The notes below the pieces were generated by a model that did not search any database, was not told the DNA's origin, and saw nothing but the letters and a program-made list of their open reading frames with translations. A DNA stretch of 64,000 bases from Przewalskia tangutica (lineage: Eukaryota > Streptophyta > Magnoliopsida > Solanales > Solanaceae), in contig CM056736.1 in the NCBI GenBank assembly GCA_029844215.1, forward strand, positions 53,629,562 through 53,693,561. The letters run 5' to 3'. Below are positions 21,777 through 32,975 of the stretch, one piece after another. The stretch's first letter is position 1. The number at the start of each line of letters is the position of its first letter. The position numbers were made by a program, and so were the translations under genes.

Positions 21777-24602
21777 TGTCACGACCCGACCTCGGGCCCG
21801 TGACTGGTGCCTTACCCCGGGCACTCTAGTGATACAAACATCAGAGAAAATCAGCGGAAATAAAAACTTAAGCATGAATCAAGACATAAAATAAGCAATA
21901 GGCTAACCAAAACGGTTACCTTCCTGAATATATATAAAAATTGAACAGTTAAATCCCTTACAAACCCTGCCCACAACAGTACTACAGACCTCTACGAATT
22001 TTATAACAACTATGACGGGACAGGGCCCCGCCATACCCCTGAATGTACAACAACCTACAATCTCAGGGAATCATACCACAAGATAAGCCTCCGGAGAAAC
22101 GGAGCTTCCCAAAACGCTGAACTGTGATCCTATGAGCGAGGATCAACAACTGGTGTACTTCTACCTGCGGCATGACGCGGCCAAGGAGGTCGATAACAGT
22201 ACCAAGTATGTGGCGAATCATATCGTAAATGAAATCATAATAGTCTATATAAAGCAGGAGACATGTATGATAACCAAACTACAGTCCAATATATAAACAG
22301 TCATGTCAAGTCAGGGACTCACGCCCTCAAAGTCATCACTCAAATATAACGATGGGTCTCACGCCCACAACATCAATCATGCCCGTGGAATACCTTCCTC
22401 ACTGCCGGCAGTCTATGATGTAATATCACCAAGGAGTACACATGAACACCAGGTCCCACCTGTGTCGTAAAAACTGTACGGGGCAAGTACGAAGGCATAG
22501 CTACGAACCGGCTGCATCATCAATCGGCCGGCAAGTACGAAAGACAACTACCAGAACCTACCGTACCAACAATACTAAATAAGCGTATCATGGCCCGGCG
22601 GAAAGACGATAGCCTACGGATCCACTCGCATCACGTCGTGGCCGGGCAAGTCGTAAGCTAACTACGGATCCACCTGCATCACGAGACTTCGTCCTAACAA
22701 CGAAAAGCTGCGTCCACGGTGGCCGGGGCAAGTGCGATAGCCTCTACCAGATCCACCTGCATCACGTCGTGGCCGGGAAATCGTAGGCTAACCACCGTGA
22801 TCCACCTGCGTCACGAAACCGTCCAAACAACGACTCACGGCGACACGGGGCGTCTGAAGGCCTCTACCAGATCCACCTGCATCACGTCGTTGGGAGCAAT
22901 CGTGAACCAACTACCGATACCAAGGCGTAATCACGAGACTTCATCACAAAACACTCTAATGGAAGCATACGTGCGCCACCCATCGTGTCAGTATGTCCAA
23001 AGGAAATAACAAGATAATAATCATAATGGAAGCATACTCGTGGGCCACCCAACGTGTCAGTATGTCCAAAGCAAATAACAGAATAACACTCCTAATGGAA
23101 GCATACCCGTGGGCCACCCATCGTGTCAGTATGTCCAAAAGGATCGATATAGTGGAAGCATACCCGTGGGCCACCCATCGTGTCAGTATGTCCATCAATC
23201 AACCAGATAGCCGGCACTCCAACGAGAGACGCGGTAGCACAGAAATACAACACTTGCACAACAAAGGCTATCACCACAAGCATAGGCAAGTTCAACATAC
23301 TTTAGACATTCCTTTTTATTACAACAAATCTGGATTTTTACCCCCAAGGTACTACATACTTAATTCTTTAAAAGATCCATTTCTTTCACAAAAAGTCACA
23401 CGATACCCGTAGTATCAAAATAGAGTAACTGTCTTTTTAAGTAAACCAAAACAATTTTCATACTTTATTTTTAAACCAAATCATTTCTCCCTTTAAAGTC
23501 AAGTTACCATTTTTAAATCCAATAATACAACCATCCTTTTATTTTCATAAAGACGTTATAACTAACTTCCCATAAAGCTATTATAACACTTTATGTTTTA
23601 AACCAATTTAAGACAAAACCATGCCTTTCTTTTAAACCAAAACACTTCAAATTCTCAAGTCTCTTTTCTTTTAGAAATAAAGTTCCTTACTGTGGAAAAA
23701 CAATACTTGTTATTAATGATTTTATTAAAGCAACCATGATCTAGGAAATGTAATACAATTTTGTCTTATCTTAGCTTCTATGCAGATGGAGGTTTCTACT
23801 AGTTTTAATATAATTAATTATTTGTCAATACATTTTCCTTTATTAACGCTGCAGTGGTTTGTTCGATACTTATTCACATTTCCGAAATCAATATAACTTA
23901 TTCCTTTTAAAACCCAATTACTCATTTCTCATAAATGCGGTTTCACAACTTTTTAACACAAACCAAGTCCTTAATATTTCACATCAAGTCATTTATAAGT
24001 CAAGTCTCTTATCTTTTATAAACCACAAACCATTTCTTTACCTACATAAAGTTGTTATAACAAACTTTCCATAAAGCCGTTATAACACTTTATGTTTTAA
24101 ACCAACCAAATTCTTTTAGCACACGTACGTCTACCGTACTACATAGTTTACAACAGTCATGCTAGAAAAGATAGGAAGAGGTTCACATACCTCGCGACGA
24201 TTATCGACAATTAGCAAAATGCTCCAAGTACTATAACCTTTCTAGCCTTTTCCACCCTTCAAGTAGAATACGCTACTCGTAGTACTTCCACCTAAAAAGG
24301 CCACAAAACGTCTATCAACCTCTAGATCTCTTCGTAGAACAATTCTAAGTACAAGGTTCCTTATTCTACGGAAAATTGGCAGCACCTCCCCACACATGAC
24401 ATAAATCTCCTCCTCTAACAAGGCCCGCTACCAAGCCAACAACTCCAATGGGGGGGGTTAGACGTCTAACCGGACGTGTACAATTTTTCTCCACAATAAT
24501 ACTACAAGTCTACTGTAAATACAGTCCAATGTAAATACAGTTCAAATCTTTATAAACATCCTTCCAATATATCTTATACTCAATTCTAAATTACTACAAT
24601 AT
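21777..24602 (-). mobile_element. TE6 3' LTR, part 1
   Basis: Its plus-strand text from TGTCACGACC matches the right LTR from 43600. It ends at the TE7 insertion after AATAT (24598-24602). It contains two minisatellites and the 150 bp block (about 23720-23865). Confidence 0.92.
22440..23203 (-). repeat. TE6 LTR minisatellites (left copy)
   Basis: About 22440-22952 is a degenerate array around GATCCACCTGCATCACGTCG with GGCAAGT joints, about seven copies. 22957-23203 is a cleaner array of four GAAGCATACCCGTGGGCCAC + CCATCGTGTCAGTATGTCCA units with spacers of different length. The same arrays occur in the right LTR at 50653-51275. Confidence 0.88.
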
Positions 24603-24639
24603 TGTCACGACCCGACCCCGGGCCCGTGACTGGTGCCTT
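24603..24639 (-). mobile_element. TE7 3' LTR stub (37 bp)
   Basis: Matches the first bases of the TE7 right LTR (TGTCACGACCCGACC...). It is cut by TE8; GCCTT (24635-24639) is the left target site. Confidence 0.85.
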
Positions 24640-24854
24640 TGTTATACCCCGTATTTCCAGAGTATGTACGTGAGGGCGTACGTATATAAATTTAAGCCTT
24701 AAGGTTGGCAAGGTTCGAAATTTGTACACAAGTGCCGAAAAGAATCGTTTTTCGATGAAACGTTTTACTAAACTTGCGAAGGGAAAAATACGGCTATGTC
24801 ATTTATAATTTTTGCGGATTTTTCCGAGAGACGAAACATTTTGGACCAACGGGA

Positions 24855-25053
24855 GGGTGACATGTGTCACCCTCACATTGGACGTGAGATTGGGCGGTAA
24901 TGGACGAAAGGGTGGGCTTGTAGTTGGTAGGATATTTTGTGCAAGTTGGTGTGGTAGATGGATAAGGTACACATGGTTAAATCCTAGCCCTACACTTGCC
25001 TAACACTTGGATTGATCTTGGCCATTGGTTGGCCATTGCTTGACCTATAAATA
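24855..25053 (+). promoter_or_regulatory. TE8 5' LTR promoter
   Basis: gggtgacatgtgtcaccc (24855-24872; arms extend to 10 bp, 24853-24874), then TATAAATA (25046-25053) after CTTGACC. Confidence 0.65.
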
Positions 25054-25344
25054 CCCCCCTTAGTTGATGAATTTCTTCATCCAAAAATTGTTCCAAGTCT
25101 TGAAATCCTCCCCCCCCCCTTCTTGTGGTTCTCGTCCAACCCTTGGAGAAACCTTGGCCGAAACCCTCCCTTGTGAGCCTAGCAGGCAAACCCACTAGCC
25201 TAGTTGTTTTCGTATAAATACACCCCCCTCTTGGTAGAAATACTCTCCGAGTATTGTTATAATGCCAAAATACTCTAGCCCTTATACCTTGTAGTATTCC
25301 CAAGGTTACCTCTAAGGAAAACCTTCATAGTCGGTTGAAGTGTT

Positions 25345-25466
25345 AAGTAGAAGTTGCGTAGAACTTCTAAGGGTTGTTTGGAGCGGGTTGGAGCACACGG
25401 AGTAGGAGCTTAATGTCGCTCAGGATCGACATTTATACTTGGATAAATTTGGGCTCATCGAGGTAA
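25345..25466 (+). promoter_or_regulatory. Conserved donor-like block, TE8 5' LTR
   Basis: Runs from AACTTCTAAGGGTTGTTTGG through CAGGATCGACAT and TTGGGCTCATCGAG|GTAAAT. It is the best conserved part of the LTR across all subfamilies. GAG|GTAAAT fits a plant 5' splice site. Confidence 0.45.
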
Positions 25467-26224
25467 ATACTACTGTCCTTCTATTGTAATTGGAAATTAC
25501 ATACTGTAGTAGTATATAAATGAATATAAGATTCATAGAAGAGAATTGAACTGTAATAGAAGAATATTTAAGTAGAAGATTAAACTATACTTACATAGGA
25601 CTGTATTTACAGTAGACTGATAACCTTTATTGGTTGAATGTTCTGCGAGTAGCGTGTACTACTTGGAAGGTGGACAAGGCTAGCCGGGTTATAGCCGTGG
25701 AGCGTTTTGCTTATAGTCGATAATCGTCGCGAGGTATGTGATTCTTCCTATACTCTTGAGCATGATATTTTAAAGGAATATATATAGTACGGTAGACGTA
25801 CGTGTGGCAATGTCTTTTGACTTAAGCCTGAATAATAAGAATCTTGAAGTATTTTAAAAGAATATATATATAGTACGGTAGACGTACGTGTGTTAACTGA
25901 ATGTAGTGTTACGGCAATGTCTTTTGACTTAAGCCTGAATAATAAGAATCTTGGAGTATTTCAAAAGATTAAGAAACCTTTTTGAAAGAAGAGTAATACT
26001 TGGTTTTGAAAACATAAGAGTTATACTAGCTTTATGGGAAGTTAGGTATAACGTCTTAAGAGAGATAAAGAGAATGGTTTACTGATTTTTAGAAGTTAAG
26101 AGACTTGATCTTAAAAGATAAGAGACTTGACTTGAATGAATTAATATGAATTTTGTGTGAAACCTCATTCGTGAGTAATGAGTACTTAGTTTTTAAAAGG
26201 GATAATGTTTTTACTGATTTCGGA

Positions 26225-26385
26225 AATCAGCATGAGTATCGACAAACCATTGCAGCGTTAATAAAGGAAAATGTATTGAATAATGAAGTATTATTAAAAC
26301 CAGTAGAAACCTCCATCTGCATAGAAGCTAAGATGAGACAAAATGATATTACATTTCCTAGATCATGGATGCTTAATAAGATTGA
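26225..26385 (+). repeat. Conserved ~150 bp LTR block
   Basis: Contains GCAGCGTTAATAAAGGAAAA and ACCAGTAGAAACCTCCATCT, then GCATAGAAGCTAAGAT and CTAGATCATGG. Near-identical copies, in the same or opposite strand according to the element, are at about 1525-1665 (TE1), 23720-23865 and 51795-51940 (TE6), 31590-31740 (TE8), 33350-33490 and 38975-39120 (TE7), 49040-49200 (TE10) and 58880-59020 (TE12). Absent from TE4, TE5, TE9 and TE11. It is either an old embedded insertion or a cis element. Confidence 0.75.
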
Positions 26386-26862
26386 TTATAAACAAGAATA
26401 AACCTACTCACATATAAGGCATATGTTTCTCAAATCGTTTAAAAGAGAATTATGTTTTAAAGGATTAAAACTATGAACTACGAAACCTTTTCGAAAATGA
26501 GAAACTTGAGCATTTGAAATTAGGCAAACTTGAACGTTTGGAAAATAATATTGTTACTTGATTTTACAAAGGAAAGCATTTTGGTTTACTTAACAATGTT
26601 AGTCACTCTATTTTTATACTACGGGTATCGGGTGACCTTTGTAAAAGAAATGGATCTTTAAAAGGAATTTAACGTACGTAGTACTTTAGGGTTAAAACCC
26701 GGACTTTGACATAAAATGAAAGTACCTTGAGTTGTGTATAACTTGCCTATGCTTGTTGTTGTGAAACTTGCCTATGCTTGTTGTGATAGCCTTTGTTGTG
26801 CAAATACTGTATTTCTATACCACCGCGTCTCTCGATGGAGGGCCGGCTGATTTGTTATGAAC

Positions 26863-27105
26863 GATTCTTCACCGAGTCCCACGGGATGGGCCGGGACACG
26901 TATTTCATCTGATTCTTCACCGAGTCCCACGAGATGGGCCGGGACACGTATTCCATCTGATTATTCACCGAGTCCCACGAGATGGGCCGGGACACGTATT
27001 TCATCTGATTCTCTACCGAGTCCCATGGGATGGGCCGGGACACGTATTCCACATGATTCTTTACCGAGTCCCACGGGATGGGCCGGGACACGTATTCCAC
27101 ACGAT
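26863..27105 (+). repeat. 48 bp minisatellite, 5 copies, TE8 5' LTR
   Basis: Unit GATTCTTCACCGAGTCCCAC + GGGATGGGCCGGGACACGTA + TTTCATCT. Because 48 is a multiple of three, frames stay open on both strands; these are not proteins. Confidence 0.95.
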
Positions 27106-27689
27106 TTATACCTAGACTGCCGGCAGTGAGGAAGGAGTTCCACGGGCATGAGGGATGACTTGAGGGCGTGAGTCCCTGACTTGACATGACTGCTTTTATG
27201 TTGTGAACTGTAGTTTGGTTATCATACATGTCTCCTGCTTTATATAGACTATTATGATTTCATTTCTGATTTTTCTGATTTCACATACTTGGTACTGTTA
27301 TCGACCTCCTTGGTGCGTTCATCCGCGGTAGAAGTACATCGTTGTGGATCCTCGCCATAGGATCACGATTCAGCGTGTCGGAAGCCCCATTTCTTGGAGG
27401 CTTATCTTTTGGTATGTTACCTGAGTCGTAGATTCTTGTACATTCGAGGTATGGCGGGCCTGTCCGTCATAGTTGTTGTCACTTTCTTAGAGTGCAGTAA
27501 TCTTGTTGTGGCAGCGTCAAAGGATAAGCGTCGGGTTTTTATGTATATATCTGTATGGCTTGATTTTAGTTGCTTTGTTTATTTAATCAAATCTTTTTTT
27601 CATTTTTATGTTTTATTTCCGCTGATTTTCTACGATGTTGTATCACTAGGTGCAGGTAAGGCACGATCACGGGCCGGTTGGTCGTGACA

Positions 27690-27888
27690 AAAGTGGTATC
27701 GAGCGATTAGTCCTCGGAAAGTGTCTACAGACCGTGTCTAGTAGAGTCTTGATTATCGGTGTGTTGTGCACCATCTATAATCGTGAGGCTGCAGGACATT
27801 TAGGATTAGTTTCCGCCTTCTCATTCCGAGATCGTGCCTTAGAGATGTGTTGTAAGTTGGACCCTCAGCGTATCTCGTTTGTACGATT
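27690..27888 (+). other. TE8 leader with altered PBS
   Basis: The PBS at 27694-27705 reads TGGTATCGAGCG against the consensus TGGTATCAGAGC. The leader keeps CGGTGTGTTGTGCACC with the GTGCAC palindrome (27766-27771), a possible dimer-initiation hairpin. The bases before the gag ATG (TTTGTACGATT) correspond to an acceptor-like TTTTTACCAGTT in TE7. Confidence 0.7.
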
Positions 27889-28999
27889 ATGCCTCCGCGC
27901 AAGGCAACCGGGCCGGAAGGCAAGCGGCGAAGGAGGCGTAGTAGAGCACGGAGGAATTCTGAGGCGAGAGGCCCGGTCGTTACGAGATAGTGCTTTCGGC
28001 GGTGAGTTTTGCGGCGCCGCCTTGTGCCAAGCGAGTTTAGAGCGCAGCGATGGTGCCGAGACTACATTATCGAGCCTCGGTCCCCGGCTGGAAGCGAGAT
28101 GAGATAAGTACAAGGAGATGGCGATTCTGGCGAGTCGTGGCGATATTAGGAGAGGCTGGATCACGGTTCGATCCAGTAGCACCGTAGTTCACCCCGAGCG
28201 ACGATTTTAGACTACGGGACTTTACGAGTTGTAGCACTTGATGTTCTATGGATCGAGAGCGAGATGACCTCGTGAGTTTATCAAGCACTCTGACGGATCA
28301 TGAGTGATCCAGTCTCAGAGGCAGAGTCGGTGGTATTGGGTTCGCATCAGTTGCGTGATACTGCAGTCGACTGGTTTGATTCGTGGGAGCTGTCCCGGGG
28401 AGAGCATGCACCTCCAGCCGTTTGGGACGAGTTCTCAAGGGCTTTTCTTGCACATTTCTTGCCTCGCGGATGAGGAGGGCTCGGGCCGATTTTTGACGTT
28501 GAGGCGATGCAGGCGGGCGGTTAGAGAGTACAATGTGGAGTTCGACTCATTAGCTCGGTATGTTCCACTGTAATAGCGATATGGAGGCGAGTACACCGCC
28601 ACGTCACGGGCTAGATGATTACTTGGCGAGGCTTATGCGGGTGTAGCTCTTCACCGGCATGGACATTGCCGCGTCTGGCTCATGCACTAGGATGTGAGGC
28701 ACGGAGAGGTCGACGGAATGACCAGATCGCAGATGAGGCGAGCAGCAGGTCCTTTGGTAACTTTGGCGGGCGCCTCGGTGAACTAGTTATGTACCTCCGC
28801 CCGGTGCAGTGTTCCTCCGCGATCTTGGGGCGTTCGGTATTCGGGGCTGTCGGGGCTCGAGGGCTTCGTTCCACGGATATACATGGGTTCTAGCCACGGG
28901 TTGAGTTTTCCTCGGTGTGCACAATGCGGCGTCGTCCCGAGAATGTCGTCTTTTTCGGTGCTTGTTTTCTATGGCCGTCGGGCCATATGATGACATCCT
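27889..28999 (+). pseudogene. Ty3/gypsy gag, TE8 (frameshifted)
   Basis: Gag would form the capsid and bind the element RNA. The start is the ATG at 27889 (MPPRKATGPEGKRRRR in its first frame). Downstream, several frames together give the Retrotrans_gag core: TAVDWFDSWELSRGEHAPP, AVWDEFSRAFLAHFLP (about 28365-28470), then VREYNVEFDSLARYVP (28519-28570). A degraded zinc-knuckle stretch lies near 28950-28990. The layout matches TE7 gag, but about a dozen 1-4 base losses shift the frame. Many losses are at CAG or CTG, the motif that also changes in the PBS, so some may be sequence errors. No protease or reverse transcriptase follows; the next 0.9 kb is the non-coding domain shared by the family. 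Confidence 0.8.
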
Positions 29000-29059
29000 A
29001 ATAGGAAGGATGCAGCGAATGACTCGGCCTAAGTCGATGCGTGTTCATCGCCTTCTGAC

Positions 29060-29934
29060 TATGCGCCTGTAGGCGAGCCTATGATTAGAGTGGGCGGTAG
29101 ATCTGTATATCCTTAACCCTCTAGAGATTTGTATGCATGATATGATGACCTTATTATTGTGTGCTATGTAAGGATAGCGTTATGTTGGTTATGAGTTAGA
29201 AAGCATGGTTAGTTGAAAGGATATGTATGGGGGCATGGAAAGTGTGAACCTTAGAATATTTCATGTTGAGACCTTAGATGTAAGGTCATCTTGAATAAAA
29301 GATTTTACGGTTAGTCTTTGTTGAAATACTTGGTTTGCGTATAAATGTGTTGTGGGATAAATTCCTTGGGTGGTGTAAAATGGAAGTGGTAGCTTTCATG
29401 ACCTGTATAGATAAGATTGTTCCGGATCGGGAAACAAGAGCTTGATGCGTTAAGTGGGTCGGGTTGGGGCCATGTTGCGGGCCAACCCGCGGCCTGTTTC
29501 GAGGTGGGGTCAGCTCTGGGTGGTCCCGCCAGGTGGTAGGGTCACGAGGGTGCTAGGCCCAAGTTTAGATGACCAAGTTTGGAGGTGGTGACTCCAAAGT
29601 TTTGGCGACAGAAGTATTGACTGAAGTGTGGTACGTGTACTAAGAAGAGTTCGAGTGTTCGAGAAGGGTACGACGAGAAAGGAAAGAAGTGAACTTGTGC
29701 CGAAAGATGGGAGTAATCATTTTTGTGAAATGAATGTGCGAAGGGAGTATCCTTTGGACCAGAAGCGGGAGTTGGTACTGTTTTGCATCGTCGAGGTGAT
29801 TCCTCGTTGGCTTGGATTTAAGTATTTGCGCGCGTGTTATTCTGTGACCATGTGCGGCATTTGCAAACTGGTTAAGCTATGAGGAACTTGATCGTTATCT
29901 GTCTTGAAAAGGAACATTCGGGACGAATGTTTCT
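29060..29934 (+). other. TE8 non-coding 3' domain
   Basis: Lies between gag and the polypurine tract and takes the place of pol. It is shared with TE6, TE7 and TE12, and in part with TE5 upstream of its pol. A short sense frame (29628-29882) includes ELVLFCIVEVIPRWLGF, a segment also readable in TE7 and TE6. It ends GGAACATTCGGGACGAATGT. Confidence 0.7.
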
Positions 29935-29947
29935 AAGGAGGGGAGAA
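29935..29947 (+). other. TE8 polypurine tract
   Basis: AAGGAGGGGAGAA directly before the 3' LTR. Confidence 0.85.
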
Positions 29948-30162
29948 TGTTATACCCCGTATTTCCAGAGTATGTACGTGAGGGCGTACGTATATAAATT
30001 TAAGCCTTAAGGTTGGCAAGGTTCGAAATTTGTACACAAGTGCCGAAAAGAATCGTTTTTCGACGAAACGTTTTACTAAACTTGCGAAGGGAAAAATACG
30101 GCTATGTCATTTATAATTTTTGCGGATTTTTCCGAGAGACGAAACATTTTGGACCAACGGGA

Positions 30163-30361
30163 GGGTGACATGTGTCACCCTCACATTGGACGTGAGATTG
30201 GGCGGTAATGGACGAAAGGGTGGGCTTGTAGTTGGTAGGATATTTTGTGCAAGTTGGTGTGGTAGATGGATAAGGTACACATGGTTAAATCCTAGCCCTA
30301 CACTTGCCTAACACTTGGATTGATCTTGGCCATTGGTTGGCCATTGCTTGACCTATAAATA
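30163..30361 (+). promoter_or_regulatory. TE8 3' LTR promoter copy
   Basis: gggtgacatgtgtcaccc (30163-30180) and TATAAATA (30354-30361). Confidence 0.6.
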
Positions 30362-32221
30362 CCCCCCTTAGGTGATGAATTTCTTCATCCAAAAATTGTT
30401 CCAAGTCTTGAAATCCTCCCCCCCCCCCTTCTTGTGGTTCTCGTCCAACCCTTGGAGAAACCTTGGCAAACCCTCCCCTTGAGCCTAGCCGAGGCAAACC
30501 CCACTAGCCTAGTTGTTTCGTATAAATACACCCTCTTGGTAGAAATACTCTCCAAGTATTGTTATAATGCCAAAATACTCTAGCCCTTATACCTTGTAGT
30601 ATTCCCAAGGTTACCTCTATACGAAAAGCCCAGAAATACTATTATACTTCCTCGATCACAAAACGAAACCCTAAGGAAAACCTTCATAGTCGGTTGAAGT
30701 GTTAAGTAGAAGTTGCGTAGAACTTCTAAGGGTTGTTTGGAGCGGGTTGGAGCACACGGAGTAGGAGCTTAATGTCGCTCAGGATCGACATTTATACTTG
30801 GATAAATTTGGGCTCATCGAGGTAAATACTACTGTCCTTCTATTGTAATTGGAAATTACATACTGTAGTAGTATAGAAACGAATATAAGATTCATAGAAG
30901 AGAATTGAACTGTAATAGAAGAATATTTAAGTAGAAGATTAAATCAGATACTTACATGGGATTGTATTCTGATGGTCGATAACCTTTATTGGTTGAATGT
31001 TCTGCGAGTAGCGTGTACTACTTGGAAGGTGGACAAGGCTAGTCGGGTTATAGCCGTGGAGCGTTTTGCTTATAGTCGATAATCGTCGCGAGGTATGTGA
31101 TTCTTCCTATACTCTTGAGCATGATATTTTAAAGGAATATATATAGTACGGTAGACGTACGTGTGGCAATGTCTTTTGACTTAAGCCTGAATAATAAGAA
31201 TCTTGAAGTATTTTAAAAGAATATATATATAGTACGGTAGACGTACGTGTGTTAACTGAATGTAGTGTTACGGCAATGTCTTTTGACTTAAGCCTGAATA
31301 ATAAGAATCTTGGAGTATTTCAAAATATTAAGAAACCTTTTTGAAAGAAGAGTAATACTTGGTTTTGAAAACATAAGAGTTATACTAGCTTTATGGGAAG
31401 TTAGGTATAACGTCTTAAGAGAGATAAAGAGAATGGTTTACTGATTTTTAGAAGTTAAGAGACTTGATCTTAAAAGATAAGAGACTTGACTTGAATGAAT
31501 TAATATGAATTTTGTGTGAAACCTCATTCGTGAGTAATGAGTACTTGGTTTTTAAAAGGGATAATGTTTTTACTGATTTCGGAAATCAGCATGAGTATCG
31601 ACAAACCACTGCAGCGTTAATAAAGGAAAATGTATTGAATAATGAAGTATTATTAAAACCAGTAGAAACCTCCATCTGCATAGAAGCTAAGATGAGACAA
31701 AATGATATTACATTTCCTAGATCATGGCTGCTTAATAAGATTGATTATAAACAAGAATAAACCTACTCACATATAAGGCATATGTTTCTCAAATCATTTA
31801 AAAGAAAATTATGTTTTAAAGGATTAAAACTATGAACTACGAAACCTTTTCGAAAATGAGAAACTTGAGCATTTGAAATTAGGCAAACTTGAACGTTTGG
31901 AAAATAATGTTGTTACTTGATTTTACAAAGGAAAGCATTTTGGTTTACTTAACAATGTTAGTCACTCTATTTTTATACTACGGGTATCGGGTGACCTTTG
32001 TAAAAGAAATGGATCTTTAAAAGGAATTTAACGTACGTAGTACTTTAGGGTTAAAACCCGGACTTTGACATAAAATGAAAGTACCTTGAGTTGTGTATAA
32101 CTTTCCTATGCTTGTTGTTGTGAAACTTGCCTATGCTTGTTGTGATAGCCTTTGTTGTGCAAATACTGTATTTCTATACCACCGCGTCTGTCGATGGAGG
32201 GCCGGCTGATTTGTTATGAAC

Positions 32222-32464
32222 GATTCTTCACCGAGTCCCACGGGATGGGCCGGGACACGTATTTCATCTGATTCTTCACCGAGTCCCATGGGATGGGCCG
32301 GGACACGTATTCCATCTGATTATTCACCGAGTCCCACGAGATGGGCCGGGACACGTATTTCATCTGATTCTCTACCGAGTCCCATGGGATGGGCCGGGAC
32401 ACGTATTCCACATGATTGTTTACCGAGTCCCACGGGATGGGCCGGGACACGTATTCCACACGAT
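32222..32464 (+). repeat. 48 bp minisatellite, 5 copies, TE8 3' LTR
   Basis: Same five units and order as at 26863-27105, with a few substitutions. Confidence 0.95.
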
Positions 32465-32909
32465 TTATACCTAGACTGCCGGCAGTGAGGAAGGAGTTCC
32501 ACGGGCATGAGGGATGACTTGAGGGCATGAGTCCCTGACTTGACATGACTGCTTTTATGTTGTGAACTGTAGTTTGGTTATCATACATGTCTCCTGCTTT
32601 ATATAGACTATTATGATTTCATTTCTGATATTTCTGATTTCACATACTTGGTACTGTTGTCTTGACCTCCTTGAGGCTGCGTTCATCTGCGCAGTAGAAA
32701 TCATCGGTTGTGGATCCTCGCTCATAGGATCACAATTCAGCGTGTCGGGAAGCCTCATTTCTTCGGAGGCTTATCTTTTGGTATGTTACCCTGAGTCTGT
32801 AGATTCTTGTACATTCAGGGGTATGGCGGGGCCCTGTCCCGTCATAGTTGTTGTCACTTTCTTAGAAGTGCAGAAATCTTGTTGTGGGCGTGCGTAAAAG
32901 GATAACTGT

Positions 32910-32975
32910 TCGGGTTTTTATGTATATATACAAAAGGCAACAGTTTTGGTTTTTATGTATATATACAAAAGAGAC
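32910..32975. other. Deletion breakpoint with templated filler
   Basis: The TE8 LTR reads GGTTTTTATGTATATATACA + AAAG, then GCAACAGTTTT, then the same 24 bases again, then AGACGCGGTAGCATA of the TE7 LTR. The second copy is not expected in either LTR, so it looks like filler copied from the adjacent end during repair. Confidence 0.7.

Larger units (their letters stand above)
24640..27689 (+). mobile_element. TE8 5' LTR (3,050 bp)
   Basis: Starts TGTTATACCCCGTATTTCC and ends GGTCGTGACA before the PBS. All clan modules are present. An 82-codon frame at 26153-26401 is open in both TE8 LTRs but broken in relatives, so I do not call it a gene. Confidence 0.93.
24640..32968 (+). mobile_element. TE8, gag-only gypsy element, 3' end deleted
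   Basis: 5' LTR 24640-27689, interior 27690-29947 (2,258 bp), 3' LTR from 29948 truncated near 32968. Apart from their final ~400 bp the two LTRs look almost identical, so this is a young insertion. The right target duplication is lost with the deletion. Confidence 0.9.
29948..32968 (+). mobile_element. TE8 3' LTR, truncated
   Basis: Follows the 5' LTR with very few differences until about 32650, then shows many 1-2 base differences, mostly at CAG/CTG. Stretches around 30480-30660 differ by indels (for example extra bases near 30620-30670). It is broken near 32968, where minus-strand TE7 LTR text starts. Confidence 0.9.

Noticed and set aside
26153..26401. 82-codon frame open in both TE8 LTRs
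   Set aside because: It includes the conserved 150 bp block, but the same block in TE1, TE6, TE10 and TE12 does not keep the frame. Two recent copies of one LTR are not evidence of coding.
26855..27229. Open frames on both strands with PTGWAGTRI- and YVSRPIPWDSV-type repeats
   Set aside because: They are translations of a 48 bp minisatellite whose length is a multiple of three. No start context, domain or conservation outside the repeat.
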